From: Bacteroidales bacterium
Lineage (GTDB): Bacteria > Bacteroidota > Bacteroidia > Bacteroidales > S143-33
Direction of reading: 5' to 3'
Assembly: GCA_027083655.1 (NCBI GenBank)
Contig: JALWNS010000322.1
Coordinates: forward strand, 1 to 13,569
Length of the DNA stretch: 13,569 nucleotides
The notes under the pieces are model-generated. The model did no database searches, was not told the origin of the DNA, and saw only the letters and a list, made by a program, of their open reading frames with translations. Each line of letters opens with the position of its first letter. The first letter of the stretch is position 1. The position numbers were made by a program, and so were the translations under genes. Of this stretch, positions 8,144 to 13,569 are shown in pieces.

Positions 8144-8176
8144 AACCACAGAGCCATAAATTTGTGTAAATTTGTG
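8144..8176. repeat. CCACAGAG / tandem TAAATTTGTG repeat element upstream of rsmG
   Basis: AACCACAGAG (8144-8153) is followed after three bases by two perfect tandem copies of TAAATTTGTG (8157-8166, 8167-8176). Each copy contains TAAATTTG, a match to the -7 consensus TAnnTTTG, 42 or 52 bases before the rsmG start, but no TTG stands at the -33 distance. From memory, CCACAGAG next to AAATTTGTG units resembles a dispersed intergenic repeat found in many environmental bacteria; this cannot be tested from one window. Confidence 0.4.
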
Positions 8177-8216
8177 CAGGATAGCATAATCATTACTCAA
8201 AAAAACATTAACACTA

Positions 8217-8837
8217 ATGGGCATTGAACTGATAAAAAAATATTTCACGCTCACACCCACGCAAGAAGACTTGCTAATAAAATTCGCAGATCTTGTTCTG
8301 GAGTGGAACAAAAAAATAAATCTCATCTCACGTAAGGATATAGATTTTCTATGGGAGAGGCATATTTTACATTCACTGGCTATAGCAAAGGTTATTGACC
8401 TGAAGACCGCCCATGTTATTGATGTTGGCAGCGGTGGCGGTTTCCCTGGAATACCACTTGCAATTATGTTTCCCGATGCAGATTTTACGCTCATTGACAC
8501 CATAGCCAAGAAGATTACTGCACTCGAAGGCATCATTGACGATCTAGCACTTGAAAATGTGCGGGCAATGAGATCACATAGCAAAGATGTTAAAGACAAA
8601 TTCGATTTTGTAACTGCACGGGCAGTGGCTGACTTTCGTAAATTCTATAAACAAACCAAGCACCTGGTGCGCAAAGGCCAGATAACATCCCTGCCCAACG
8701 GTATATTGTACCTCAAAGGCGGAGATTTTCGACAAGAAATAGCGCCGTTTGGTAAACGGGTTAAGATCTTTGACATTCAAGACTTTTTCACCGAAACATT
8801 CTTTGAGACAAAAAAAGTTATTTATCTGGGCTTTTAA
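8217..8837 (+). CDS. rsmG: 16S rRNA (guanine-527-N7)-methyltransferase
   Basis: A 206-residue SAM-dependent methyltransferase that makes m7G527 in 16S rRNA; loss in other bacteria gives low-level streptomycin resistance. The diagnostic parts are all present: WNKKINLISRKD (30-41), WERHILHSL (46-54), the glycine-rich SAM motif DVGSGGGFPGIPLAI (69-83), the acidic strand end LID (92-94) with following KK, and VTARAVADF (132-140). Length is normal. The gene stands alone: 374 bases after rpoZ and separated from the next gene by 491 bases. A 16-bp hairpin begins 24 bases after its stop. The gene is often called gidB; here it has no gidA neighbour in view. Confidence 0.93.
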   Translation: MGIELIKKYFTLTPTQEDLLIKFADLVLEWNKKINLISRKDIDFLWERHILHSLAIAKVIDLKTAHVIDVGSGGGFPGIPLAIMFPDADFTLIDTIAKKITALEGIIDDLALENVRAMRSHSKDVKDKFDFVTARAVADFRKFYKQTKHLVRKGQITSLPNGILYLKGGDFRQEIAPFGKRVKIFDIQDFFTETFFETKKVIYLGF

Positions 8838-8860
8838 TTAACTTAGAAAGGCTTTATCAC

Positions 8861-8896
8861 TGATTTGCGGGCGTGCCTTTGGCACCCCGCAAATCA
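8861..8896. repeat. Strong hairpin / REP-like palindrome after rsmG
   Basis: TGATTTGCGGG (8861-8871) pairs perfectly with CCCGCAAATCA (8886-8896). Inside, after a single bulged C, GTGCC (8873-8877) pairs with GGCAC (8881-8885) around a TTT loop, giving a 16-bp stem. No T-tract follows on either strand, so it is not a standard intrinsic terminator, though its place 24 bases after rsmG would suit protection or termination of that message. It could also be a copy of a REP-type element. Confidence 0.7.
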
Positions 8897-9197
8897 TAAA
8901 GAAGTATAAAACCTGTGCCTTTATATTAGATGGAGAGGCAGGTGTATATTGTCTTTGAAACCAATCCGGTATATTGCGTAATAACAAAGCCGCTTTACAC
9001 AGAAGGCTTATTTTTGAATAAAAAGCTTGGCTAAAAATAAAAAAGACAAGTTGTAAAATTGTCCGGAGCTATTTTTATCTTTTGGAGGGTTATTCCGACA
9101 AGCCGTGAATGGACTGTAACGATGCTATATGAACATATTTTAATGAAAATACTTGAAATTAAACTACGCTGAATTTGCTATCACTATTGTAAATCAT

Positions 9198-9220
9198 GAC
9201 TTTAGAACAAGTCTTTTTTT
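9198..9220 (+). terminator. Weak candidate terminator (plus strand)
   Basis: GACTT (9198-9202) pairs with AAGTC (9209-9213) around a 6-base loop and is followed by seven T. The 5-bp stem is short. It is the only plus-strand U-tract hairpin downstream of rsmG, about 360 bases after its stop. Confidence 0.3.
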
Positions 9221-9260
9221 CTAAACAAACGGCCCCGCTGGTATGTGAACCAGCGAGGCC
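9221..9260 (-). terminator. Probable intrinsic terminator of bcp
   Basis: GGCCCCGCTGGT (9231-9242) and ACCAGCGAGGCC (9249-9260) form a 12-bp stem around a 6-base loop. Read on the minus strand the only imperfection is a U-G wobble, while on plus it is a C-A mismatch, favouring minus-strand use. On minus the stem is followed by GTTTGTTTAG. It lies 68 bases beyond the bcp stop. Confidence 0.65.
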
Positions 9261-9328
9261 AGAAACAAAGCATCATGACAATTGCACTCAGAATATTTTT
9301 AGAAAGTAGATGTTATCCTAAAGGAACT

Positions 9329-9826
9329 TTAGTTTTGATTCATTAGCTCCTTGACCTTATCAAGCACAATCTGTGCGTGTTTTACCTCGCCGCTTTTACG
9401 CTTCTGGCGCACCTTGACATTGTACCATCTATAGGCAATATTCCCTTCTGGATCAACTATAAAAGTCGAACGGATAGTGCCCTCTGTCTCCTTGCCATAT
9501 TGCTTTTTTATACCCCATGCACCGTAAGCTTTGAGCACTTCTTTGTCTGGGTCGCTCAATAGCGTTATGCCCAGGTTATGCTTAGCCACAAATTTTTGGT
9601 GTGATTGTACCGAGTCCTTACTTATACCCATTACAACTACTCCTAGATTGTCGTATTCTCCTTTTAGTTCTGTAAAATCCTGTGCTTCTTTAGTACAACC
9701 AGATGTATTATCCTTTGGATAAAAATATACAACTACCCACTTTCCTCTAAAGTCCTTGAGACACACCTTATTACCATTGGTGTCAGGTAAACAAAATTCC
9801 GGAGCTTTCTGTCCAACCTCCAACAT
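9329..9826 (-). CDS. bcp: Thiol peroxidase of the BCP/PrxQ peroxiredoxin family, resolving Cys missing
   Basis: A 165-residue peroxiredoxin that reduces hydrogen peroxide and organic peroxides with thioredoxin-type donors. It has the family layout: VGQKAPEFCLPD (4-15), FRGKWVVVYFYPKDNTSGC (peroxidatic C44), KEAQDF, VMGISKDS (66-73), LLSDPD (89-94) and TIRSTFIVD with R119. In typical BCP a resolving Cys follows five residues after the peroxidatic one; here residue 49 is Gln, so the enzyme is a 1-Cys type or uses C12 or C22. The start at 9826 (MLEVGQKAPEF) gives the normal length; an upstream in-frame extension of 28 residues, rich in K and I, is not typical and is more likely leader sequence. 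A TAATTTTG -7-like element at 9858-9851 supports the shorter start. Confidence 0.92.
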   Translation of the reverse strand: MLEVGQKAPEFCLPDTNGNKVCLKDFRGKWVVVYFYPKDNTSGCTKEAQDFTELKGEYDNLGVVVMGISKDSVQSHQKFVAKHNLGITLLSDPDKEVLKAYGAWGIKKQYGKETEGTIRSTFIVDPEGNIAYRWYNVKVRQKRKSGEVKHAQIVLDKVKELMNQN

Positions 9827-9850
9827 AAGTTTTATAATTTTTAGTTTCTC

Positions 9851-9858
9851 CAAAATTA
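9851..9858 (-). promoter_or_regulatory. Putative -7 element of bcp
   Basis: TAATTTTG on the minus strand fits TAnnTTTG and ends 24 bases before the chosen ATG at 9826. No TTG is placed at the -33 distance. If real, the message would start downstream of the upstream in-frame ATG at 9910, favouring the short protein. Confidence 0.35.
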
Positions 9859-9927
9859 GAAAAATTCCAAATATTATTTTCTTTGTATGAAGATTTTTTA
9901 TACAAAGCAAGTATTAAAATTTAATAA

Positions 9928-9935
9928 TAACTTTG
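9928..9935 (+). promoter_or_regulatory. Putative -7 element ahead of the DUF554 gene
   Basis: TAACTTTG, the same 8 bases as at 3786 and 6550, lies 59 bases before the start at 9995. No -33 TTG is visible at the expected distance. Confidence 0.35.
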
Positions 9936-9994
9936 TTACCGCCGGGTATCTGGCTTTTTATATAAAAAATTAGCTTGCAACAAAATTTTAGAAA

Positions 9995-10675
9995 ATGATA
10001 GGAACAATTGTAAACACTGGGGCTGTAATTCTGGGAAGCACATTAGGCCTTTTGATAAACACAAGGCTTCCGGAGAAATACATAAAAATCATATTTGATG
10101 CCCTGGGCGTTTTTACCTTATATCTGGGCTTTAAAATGGCACTCGAAGGCAAAGAATTGCTCTTCATTATCTTTAGCCTTATTTTAGGAGCTATCACAGG
10201 GCAATGGCTACGTCTTGAAGAAAGAACAAATAGCCTATCTGACAAGGTAAAAAATAGACTTAACATAAAAAACAAGCATTTTACGGAAGGTTTGATAACT
10301 GCTTTTCTCATGTTCTGTATGGGCTCCATGACAATACTGGGTGCAATGGAGGAAGGTTTTGGCAATCCTCCTAATTTGTTATTAACCAAATCAGTTATGG
10401 ATGGCTTTTCTTCCATTGCCCTATCTTCTGCTATGGGTATTGGAGTAATGTTTGCCTCTATACCTTTGTTTCTTTACCAGGGAGGGCTCACATTGCTAGC
10501 TTCGCAACTAAAGGATGTTTTAACTCCTGAGATAATAGCCGAACTAACAGCCACTGGGGGTATTCTGCTCATTGCACTGGGTATCAATATTCTGGAGCTT
10601 AAGAGGATAAAAGTGCTCAACCTCACACCTGCCCTTATTTATATTGTCCTGTTTATGATGGTATTTGGAGGGTAG
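9995..10675 (+). CDS. DUF554 family membrane protein
   Basis: A 226-residue protein with about six or seven hydrophobic segments and almost no soluble part. It matches the DUF554 family (YdfK/YqgA-type): MIGTIVNTGAVILGSTLGLLI at the start, the conserved LYLGFKMAL (42-50), and the family core FCMGSMTILGAMEEG (107-121, C108) followed by the GF-G loop and KSVMDGFSSIALSSAMGIGV (132-151). The C-terminal half has TATGGILLIALGINILELKRIKV. Its biochemical role is not established; a transporter function has been suggested for the family from fold alone. It stands alone on plus and ends 4 bases before the convergent end of the TPR gene, so transcripts from the two probably overlap; no terminator lies between them. 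Confidence 0.9.
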   Translation: MIGTIVNTGAVILGSTLGLLINTRLPEKYIKIIFDALGVFTLYLGFKMALEGKELLFIIFSLILGAITGQWLRLEERTNSLSDKVKNRLNIKNKHFTEGLITAFLMFCMGSMTILGAMEEGFGNPPNLLLTKSVMDGFSSIALSSAMGIGVMFASIPLFLYQGGLTLLASQLKDVLTPEIIAELTATGGILLIALGINILELKRIKVLNLTPALIYIVLFMMVFGG

Positions 10676-10679
10676 CAGG

Positions 10680-11936
10680 TCAATTCTTTATGTTTTCATA
10701 AAGAGCCTCTATATTCTGTGCTAGCTTGGAGTCCTGTAGTTTGTCAATCTTCTTGAGTATCTTGCGTGCCTTGTCCAGGTAAGTCTTGGTCAGATCATTT
10801 TTCTTGAGATGATAATAAATCTTGGCTATCTGGTAAAAATTCTGGGCCATGAGCTCATTGTCCGCAGAGAGGACTTTTTTTCTCAGCTCTAATGATTTTT
10901 TTGCATATTCCAGTGCTTTGTTATAATCCCGGGTTTTGATAAAGACCTTTGCCAGGTCACAATATGATTGCGCAAGATCCAGGACCTTTTCGCTGTTAAG
11001 TTGTTGCCGGGCAACCTTGGAGTAATATTCCCGTGCCTTGTCTAGATTACCAAGCATCTTGCTAATATGTCCAAGCTTATTGAATAGCTCGCCAAGCTCT
11101 TTGCTCCGGTTTGACAGGTGTTTACGGCGCACCTCCATAGCTTCTGACAGATATTTTTCTGCTTTTTTCCAGTGGCCTTTGTCGATATAATAATTTGCTA
11201 ATTTTTCGTAGAGATGGGCAATAATGTCATATTCCTTAAGATTCCTGGCTATCTTGGTGGCCTTATTTATCCATTCTGTGGCATAGGTTGCTCTTCCCTC
11301 TGATATGTAATTTTCTATTAGCTTGACCAGTTGTGTTAAGATTTGTTTGTTGTCGGCATGTGGATCCCGGAGCATCTTTTTAATCTCCTTTTCCTGTTGC
11401 TTAACGCTATCCTTTGTAATGTCTGCACTGTGCGGGGGCTTCTGGGCTTCTAAGGCTGGCACGGAAGTTTCAAAGTCTTTGATGCTAAACTCAAAATGAT
11501 AGAAAATCCAGTCCCAGAAATCGGCCATTGATTCTTTTATCTGCTTTAGAAAAGCTTTGTTTACAAAAAAAATAACCTTACCCGTGGTATCGGCAAAAAA
11601 TTTCTCCCGTTGCAAATTTATCAATGTCAAAAATTGTGTAGGTGTGTATGATTGCATCTGGTTGGAATAAACAAAGCCAGCATGCTCCAAATCATAAATA
11701 TACAGAAATCCCTTTCCTGTGTTCCTTATTTGCTCTCGCAACTGTGGGACTATTTGTTCCTGGGAGAATTGTGATAGTCTAATGCGTTTTTTCTTTACAT
11801 TTGGGAATGCCTGGTCAATGATTTTCTCTATCTTATCGGCAGTGATAATATTGTCGTAATAAATGGCCAGAATGCGCCTTCGATCTTCGGATAAAATTCG
11901 CAAAAGGGCTTTAATATTTTTCTCAAAGTTGGGCAT
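10680..11936 (-). CDS. TPR protein with degenerate NTPase-like N-terminal domain (STAND-associated type)
   Basis: A 418-residue protein. Residues about 1-155 resemble an alpha/beta NTPase-like domain: a first strand RRILAIYYDN (20-29) with no GxxxxGK after it, a strand FLYIYDLE (77-84) recalling Walker B, then INLQREKFF (106-114), KVIFFVN (120-126) and ADFWDWIFYHFEF (138-150). The order NLQRE, hydrophobic strand, (A)DFWDW..FEF is one I recall from TPR/NB-ARC-like proteins. A polar linker follows (160-195). From about 205 it is all helical: TPRs beginning near 240, 282, 322 and 364, a 40-42 residue spacing as in kinesin-light-chain-like TPRs. The start is the ATG at 11936, 4 bases after the NTPase stop; a TTG seven codons upstream overlaps that gene and is less likely. 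It probably partners the NTPase. Function is unknown. Confidence 0.85.
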   Translation of the reverse strand: MPNFEKNIKALLRILSEDRRRILAIYYDNIITADKIEKIIDQAFPNVKKKRIRLSQFSQEQIVPQLREQIRNTGKGFLYIYDLEHAGFVYSNQMQSYTPTQFLTLINLQREKFFADTTGKVIFFVNKAFLKQIKESMADFWDWIFYHFEFSIKDFETSVPALEAQKPPHSADITKDSVKQQEKEIKKMLRDPHADNKQILTQLVKLIENYISEGRATYATEWINKATKIARNLKEYDIIAHLYEKLANYYIDKGHWKKAEKYLSEAMEVRRKHLSNRSKELGELFNKLGHISKMLGNLDKAREYYSKVARQQLNSEKVLDLAQSYCDLAKVFIKTRDYNKALEYAKKSLELRKKVLSADNELMAQNFYQIAKIYYHLKKNDLTKTYLDKARKILKKIDKLQDSKLAQNIEALYENIKN

Positions 11937-11940
11937 AAAA

Positions 11941-13242
11941 TTATATAAACTTGTCAATCACAGGGTTAATGATGTAATCACCATTAAATTTAAGTACAAA
12001 TAAGTTAAAAAGCAAGGTGCCATCTTCCTCATTGGCAGGCTTAAGCTCTCTTTTCCTTGCCTTTAGCTCGCGCAAGACTTTTATCTGTTTTGTGCTCAAC
12101 ATCTCATACATCATTCTCCCATATTCGTGTACTATCTCCTGTGTCTCGTTCATACGTAGTCTGGGATCATCAGCATACAATAAGCAGAAACTAACCAGTT
12201 TAAACAGCTGCCTCATCAGCCCTCCTGACATCCTTACTAAATAATCCAGTACTTCCTCGCTTTCGAAAAATTTTTCAACATTAATACGGCGACTTATTAC
12301 ATCGGCCAGTATCTTGCGGTTGCTCTCATTATCAACACGTATCACTGGCAAGAAAAATGTGTCAAAATTTTCTTTTGACACTCTATTGCGCGAATGGTAT
12401 TGTGCTTCTATTGGGAAGGAAAGGATAATGTTTGCATTAATCGAACGGATAGAAGTATTGTCATGTACTATTAATTCGTCATAGACCTTGGGTTGCACCT
12501 TTTCCAGACCATCTATGATAAATAGGACATCACGCCCCTGACCACTCTTTTGAATAGTTTTGCGGATATGGCGTAGCTTTTCGTTAAAATTGTCAATTAT
12601 ATCAGGCATCCGTGTCTTTATACGCGTCCTTATCCTCTCGGCTATCTGTGAATTTACAGAAAACTCTGCACCTATATTTATTTTTGCCATGAACCAGCTT
12701 AGTAAATTCCATCCTGCCTCTCCTTTTCCACTAATACTAGCACCAAAACGGCGGCTTATCTCAGAGAGTGTCTCCTTGTCGCTAATCAGATCGCGTATAA
12801 GCTCAGAAAGTTGATCTGCACCATCTTTGAGCCTCTTGTCCTCCATCAAACGTTGTGCAAACTTGTAAAACAGTATGAAATAGAAGTCCTCTGGCTGAAA
12901 GCGTGTTATGTTATATTCCTGCTCCAATTCTATGAAAACCGTAAAATACCCCTTGGGGCCTGTTATTTCATTTGCCAGTTTCCTTAGCTCTGTTGTCTTG
13001 CCTGATCCTCTGTAGCCAGTGAACAAAATTTTCTTGTATCCCTTAGGTTCGGATAGCAAATGCCCTGTTAACTCGTCTACATTTAAAGCTCTCTTTATCC
13101 TGCTCCTGTAATTATCAAATTTAGTCTGAATACGCGCTTTATCCAGATCTACGTATAACTGCGGATATTTCATAATGTCAAAATCTGGCTCCAGGACAGT
13201 GCGTGCATGATACAAATCATTAACAGGAAACTGGTAGTCCAT
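11941..13242 (-). CDS. P-loop NTPase of STAND/AAA-like type, partner of the TPR protein
   Basis: A 433-residue ATPase. Walker A is GYRGSGKTT (76-84, K82) and Walker B is VLFIIDGLEKV (239-249, D244, E247). A strand ending in polar residues, IILSFP (272-277), follows as a possible sensor 1, and SGGLMRQLFKLV (339-350, R344) fits a sensor 2 arginine at the start of the lid helices. The N-terminal 70 residues begin DYQFPVND and include a helix ahead of the P-loop (KFDNYRSRIKRAL). Residues 380-433 look like a winged helix: MLSTKQIKVLRELKARKRE, then LLFNLFVLKFNGDYIINPVIDKF. No membrane span or effector domain is seen. It is first in a two-gene operon with the TPR protein and has a good promoter at 13301-13272. 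AAA/ORC-like and STAND ATPases share these features; the exact family is not settled. Substrate unknown. Confidence 0.85.
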   Translation of the reverse strand: MDYQFPVNDLYHARTVLEPDFDIMKYPQLYVDLDKARIQTKFDNYRSRIKRALNVDELTGHLLSEPKGYKKILFTGYRGSGKTTELRKLANEITGPKGYFTVFIELEQEYNITRFQPEDFYFILFYKFAQRLMEDKRLKDGADQLSELIRDLISDKETLSEISRRFGASISGKGEAGWNLLSWFMAKINIGAEFSVNSQIAERIRTRIKTRMPDIIDNFNEKLRHIRKTIQKSGQGRDVLFIIDGLEKVQPKVYDELIVHDNTSIRSINANIILSFPIEAQYHSRNRVSKENFDTFFLPVIRVDNESNRKILADVISRRINVEKFFESEEVLDYLVRMSGGLMRQLFKLVSFCLLYADDPRLRMNETQEIVHEYGRMMYEMLSTKQIKVLRELKARKRELKPANEEDGTLLFNLFVLKFNGDYIINPVIDKFI

Positions 13243-13271
13243 GCTTGATAATTTTAAAACAATATTTTACA

Positions 13272-13303
13272 CAAATTTAATTACGAATTTAATTTTTACA
13301 AAA
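13272..13303 (-). promoter_or_regulatory. Promoter of the NTPase-TPR operon
   Basis: On the minus strand, TTTTG (13303-13299), a 19-base spacer and TAAATTTG (13279-13272) match the Bacteroidota -33/-7 consensus TTTG-N19-TAnnTTTG in both elements and spacing. The -7 element ends 29 bases before the NTPase start, giving a leader of about 20-25 bases. Confidence 0.65.
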
Positions 13304-13335
13304 TTTTAAAACTTTATTTTCTCACATACTGTTTT

Positions 13336-13372
13336 GAAAAAAAAGAAAGATGAAGCTTTCTTATTTCATCTT
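13336..13372 (-). terminator. Intrinsic terminator of a minus-strand transcript from beyond the right edge
   Basis: AAGATGAA and TTCATCTT (arms 13365-13372 and 13347-13354) form a perfect 8-bp stem with a 10-base loop. Read on minus, the stem is followed by TCTTTTTTTTC (13346-13336). No minus-strand gene is seen between here and the window end, so the terminated gene or small RNA starts outside or is noncoding. It lies about 35 bases upstream of the NTPase promoter and would insulate it. Confidence 0.6.
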
Positions 13373-13374
13373 CG

Positions 13375-13442
13375 TCAAGAGGGGGAACAGAAGACTTTAA
13401 ACTTGCTACTGTTCCCTTTCTTTTTCTACCAATCTCTCTTGA
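13375..13442. other. Nested hairpins: possible structured RNA or plus-strand terminator
   Basis: TCAAGAG (13375-13381) pairs with CTCTTGA (13436-13442), and inside it GGGAACAG (13383-13390) pairs with CTGTTCCC (13409-13416); AAG/CTT (13391-13393, 13402-13404) may extend the inner stem. On plus the inner stem is followed by TTTCTTTTTCT, so it could terminate a plus-strand transcript. On minus it lies directly before the terminator at 13372-13336, as in the 3' part of a structured RNA. Orientation is undecided. Confidence 0.4.
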
Positions 13443-13569
13443 GGAACCCACCTGAAAGCCAAGAAGAAAAAGAGCTTTACGTACACAGAGGGCTGAGGAG
13501 TAAGAAACCCAATACCCGTAAGGGTCTATATTTTCTTTTATAAGTTTTAAAAAATCGTATGTCCAAAGC

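Larger units (their letters stand above)
7843..8216. other. 374-bp gene-free region between rpoZ and rsmG
   Basis: Besides the terminator at 7887-7923, no gene is apparent in either strand. The middle (7924-8130) shows nothing I can name. Near the right end are AACCACAGAG (8144-8153) and a tandem repeat of TAAATTTGTG (8157-8176), described separately. The rsmG promoter must lie here or be read from further upstream past the terminator. Confidence 0.5.
8838..9328. other. 491-bp gene-poor region between rsmG and bcp
   Basis: This is the longest stretch without a gene. It holds the hairpin at 8861-8896, a weak plus-strand hairpin with a T7 tract (9198-9220), and the minus-strand hairpin at 9231-9260. 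The only reading frame of note is 34 codons on plus (8930-9034, starting MERQVYIVF), which has no recognisable family and may be chance. The rest (9035-9190) shows no structure I can support. Confidence 0.5.
13243..13569. other. 327-bp gene-free right edge with hairpin cluster
   Basis: Apart from the promoter, terminator and nested hairpins listed separately, the part 13443-13569 contains a small hairpin ACCC-GTAA-GGGT (near 13513-13524) followed by T-rich sequence on plus, and nothing else I can name. A 69-codon plus-strand frame (13334-13543) is low-complexity (KKKK, FPFFF from the T-tract) and runs through all these hairpins, so I do not call it a gene. Confidence 0.45.

Noticed and set aside
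8072..8599. 175-codon minus-strand frame antisense to rsmG
   Set aside because: The composition (Ser-rich shadow of the SAM motif) and full overlap with clear rsmG motifs mark it as a shadow.
9827..9910. 28-residue N-terminal extension of the peroxiredoxin from an upstream ATG
   Set aside because: The family begins at MLEVGQKAPEF; the extension is K/I-rich AT-biased sequence, and a -7-like element lies inside it.
11937..11957. TTG start for the TPR protein overlapping the NTPase gene by 17 bases
   Set aside because: An in-frame ATG lies 4 bases after the NTPase stop and gives a natural N-terminus (MPNFEKN).
13334..13543. 69-codon plus-strand reading frame at the right edge
   Set aside because: Low-complexity KKKK and FPFFF come from A- and T-tracts; the frame runs through several hairpins with a terminator-like U-tract and has no recognisable domain.

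Overview
The window reads as an A+T-rich stretch of chromosome from a member of the Bacteroidota. The signs are a secreted protein with a type IX (Por) C-terminal sorting domain at the left edge, an omega/Rpb6-type RNA polymerase subunit of the Bacteroidota kind directly behind a BamD-like lipoprotein, starts preceded by A-rich rather than Shine-Dalgarno sequence, and several copies of the Bacteroidota -7 promoter element (TAnnTTTG, here mostly TAACTTTG). I see no tRNA, rRNA, CRISPR array or insertion sequence.

Layout from left to right. A secreted T9SS protein (8-1819, +) faces a minus-strand pair: a multi-spanning heavy-metal/manganese exporter-like permease (2720-3763) followed by the lipid A enzyme LpxH (1978-2706). 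This pair diverges, across a promoter region with a 24-bp palindrome (3785-3808), from a plus-strand pair: a two-helix membrane protein of unknown function (3831-4763) and the release-factor methyltransferase prmC (4781-5641). Then follow purE (5955-6476), the pair bamD-rpoZ (6614-7842) closed by a clear intrinsic terminator, and rsmG (8217-8837). After a 491-bp gene-poor stretch holding several hairpins come a minus-strand peroxiredoxin (bcp, 9329-9826) and a plus-strand DUF554 membrane protein (9995-10675).

The right end holds the least ordinary part: a minus-strand two-gene unit with a good promoter (-33/-7 at 13301-13272). A P-loop NTPase with intact Walker A and B (11941-13242) lies 4 bases ahead of a protein (10680-11936) that joins an N-terminal NTPase-like domain without a Walker A to a run of 42-residue TPRs. 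The parts are those of STAND/NLR-type signalling proteins, split over two genes. No effector domain is visible, so a link to defence or signalling is a hypothesis. Just upstream, at the window edge, is a cluster of nested hairpins with a minus-strand terminator, probably the 3' end of a transcription unit or small RNA lying mostly outside the window.

Most other genes are housekeeping: envelope building (lpxH, bamD), translation (prmC, rsmG), transcription (rpoZ), purine synthesis (purE) and peroxide defence (bcp). Two predicted starts were moved inward to ATG codons (lpxH, TPR protein) and the bcp start was moved to the family's usual N-terminus.
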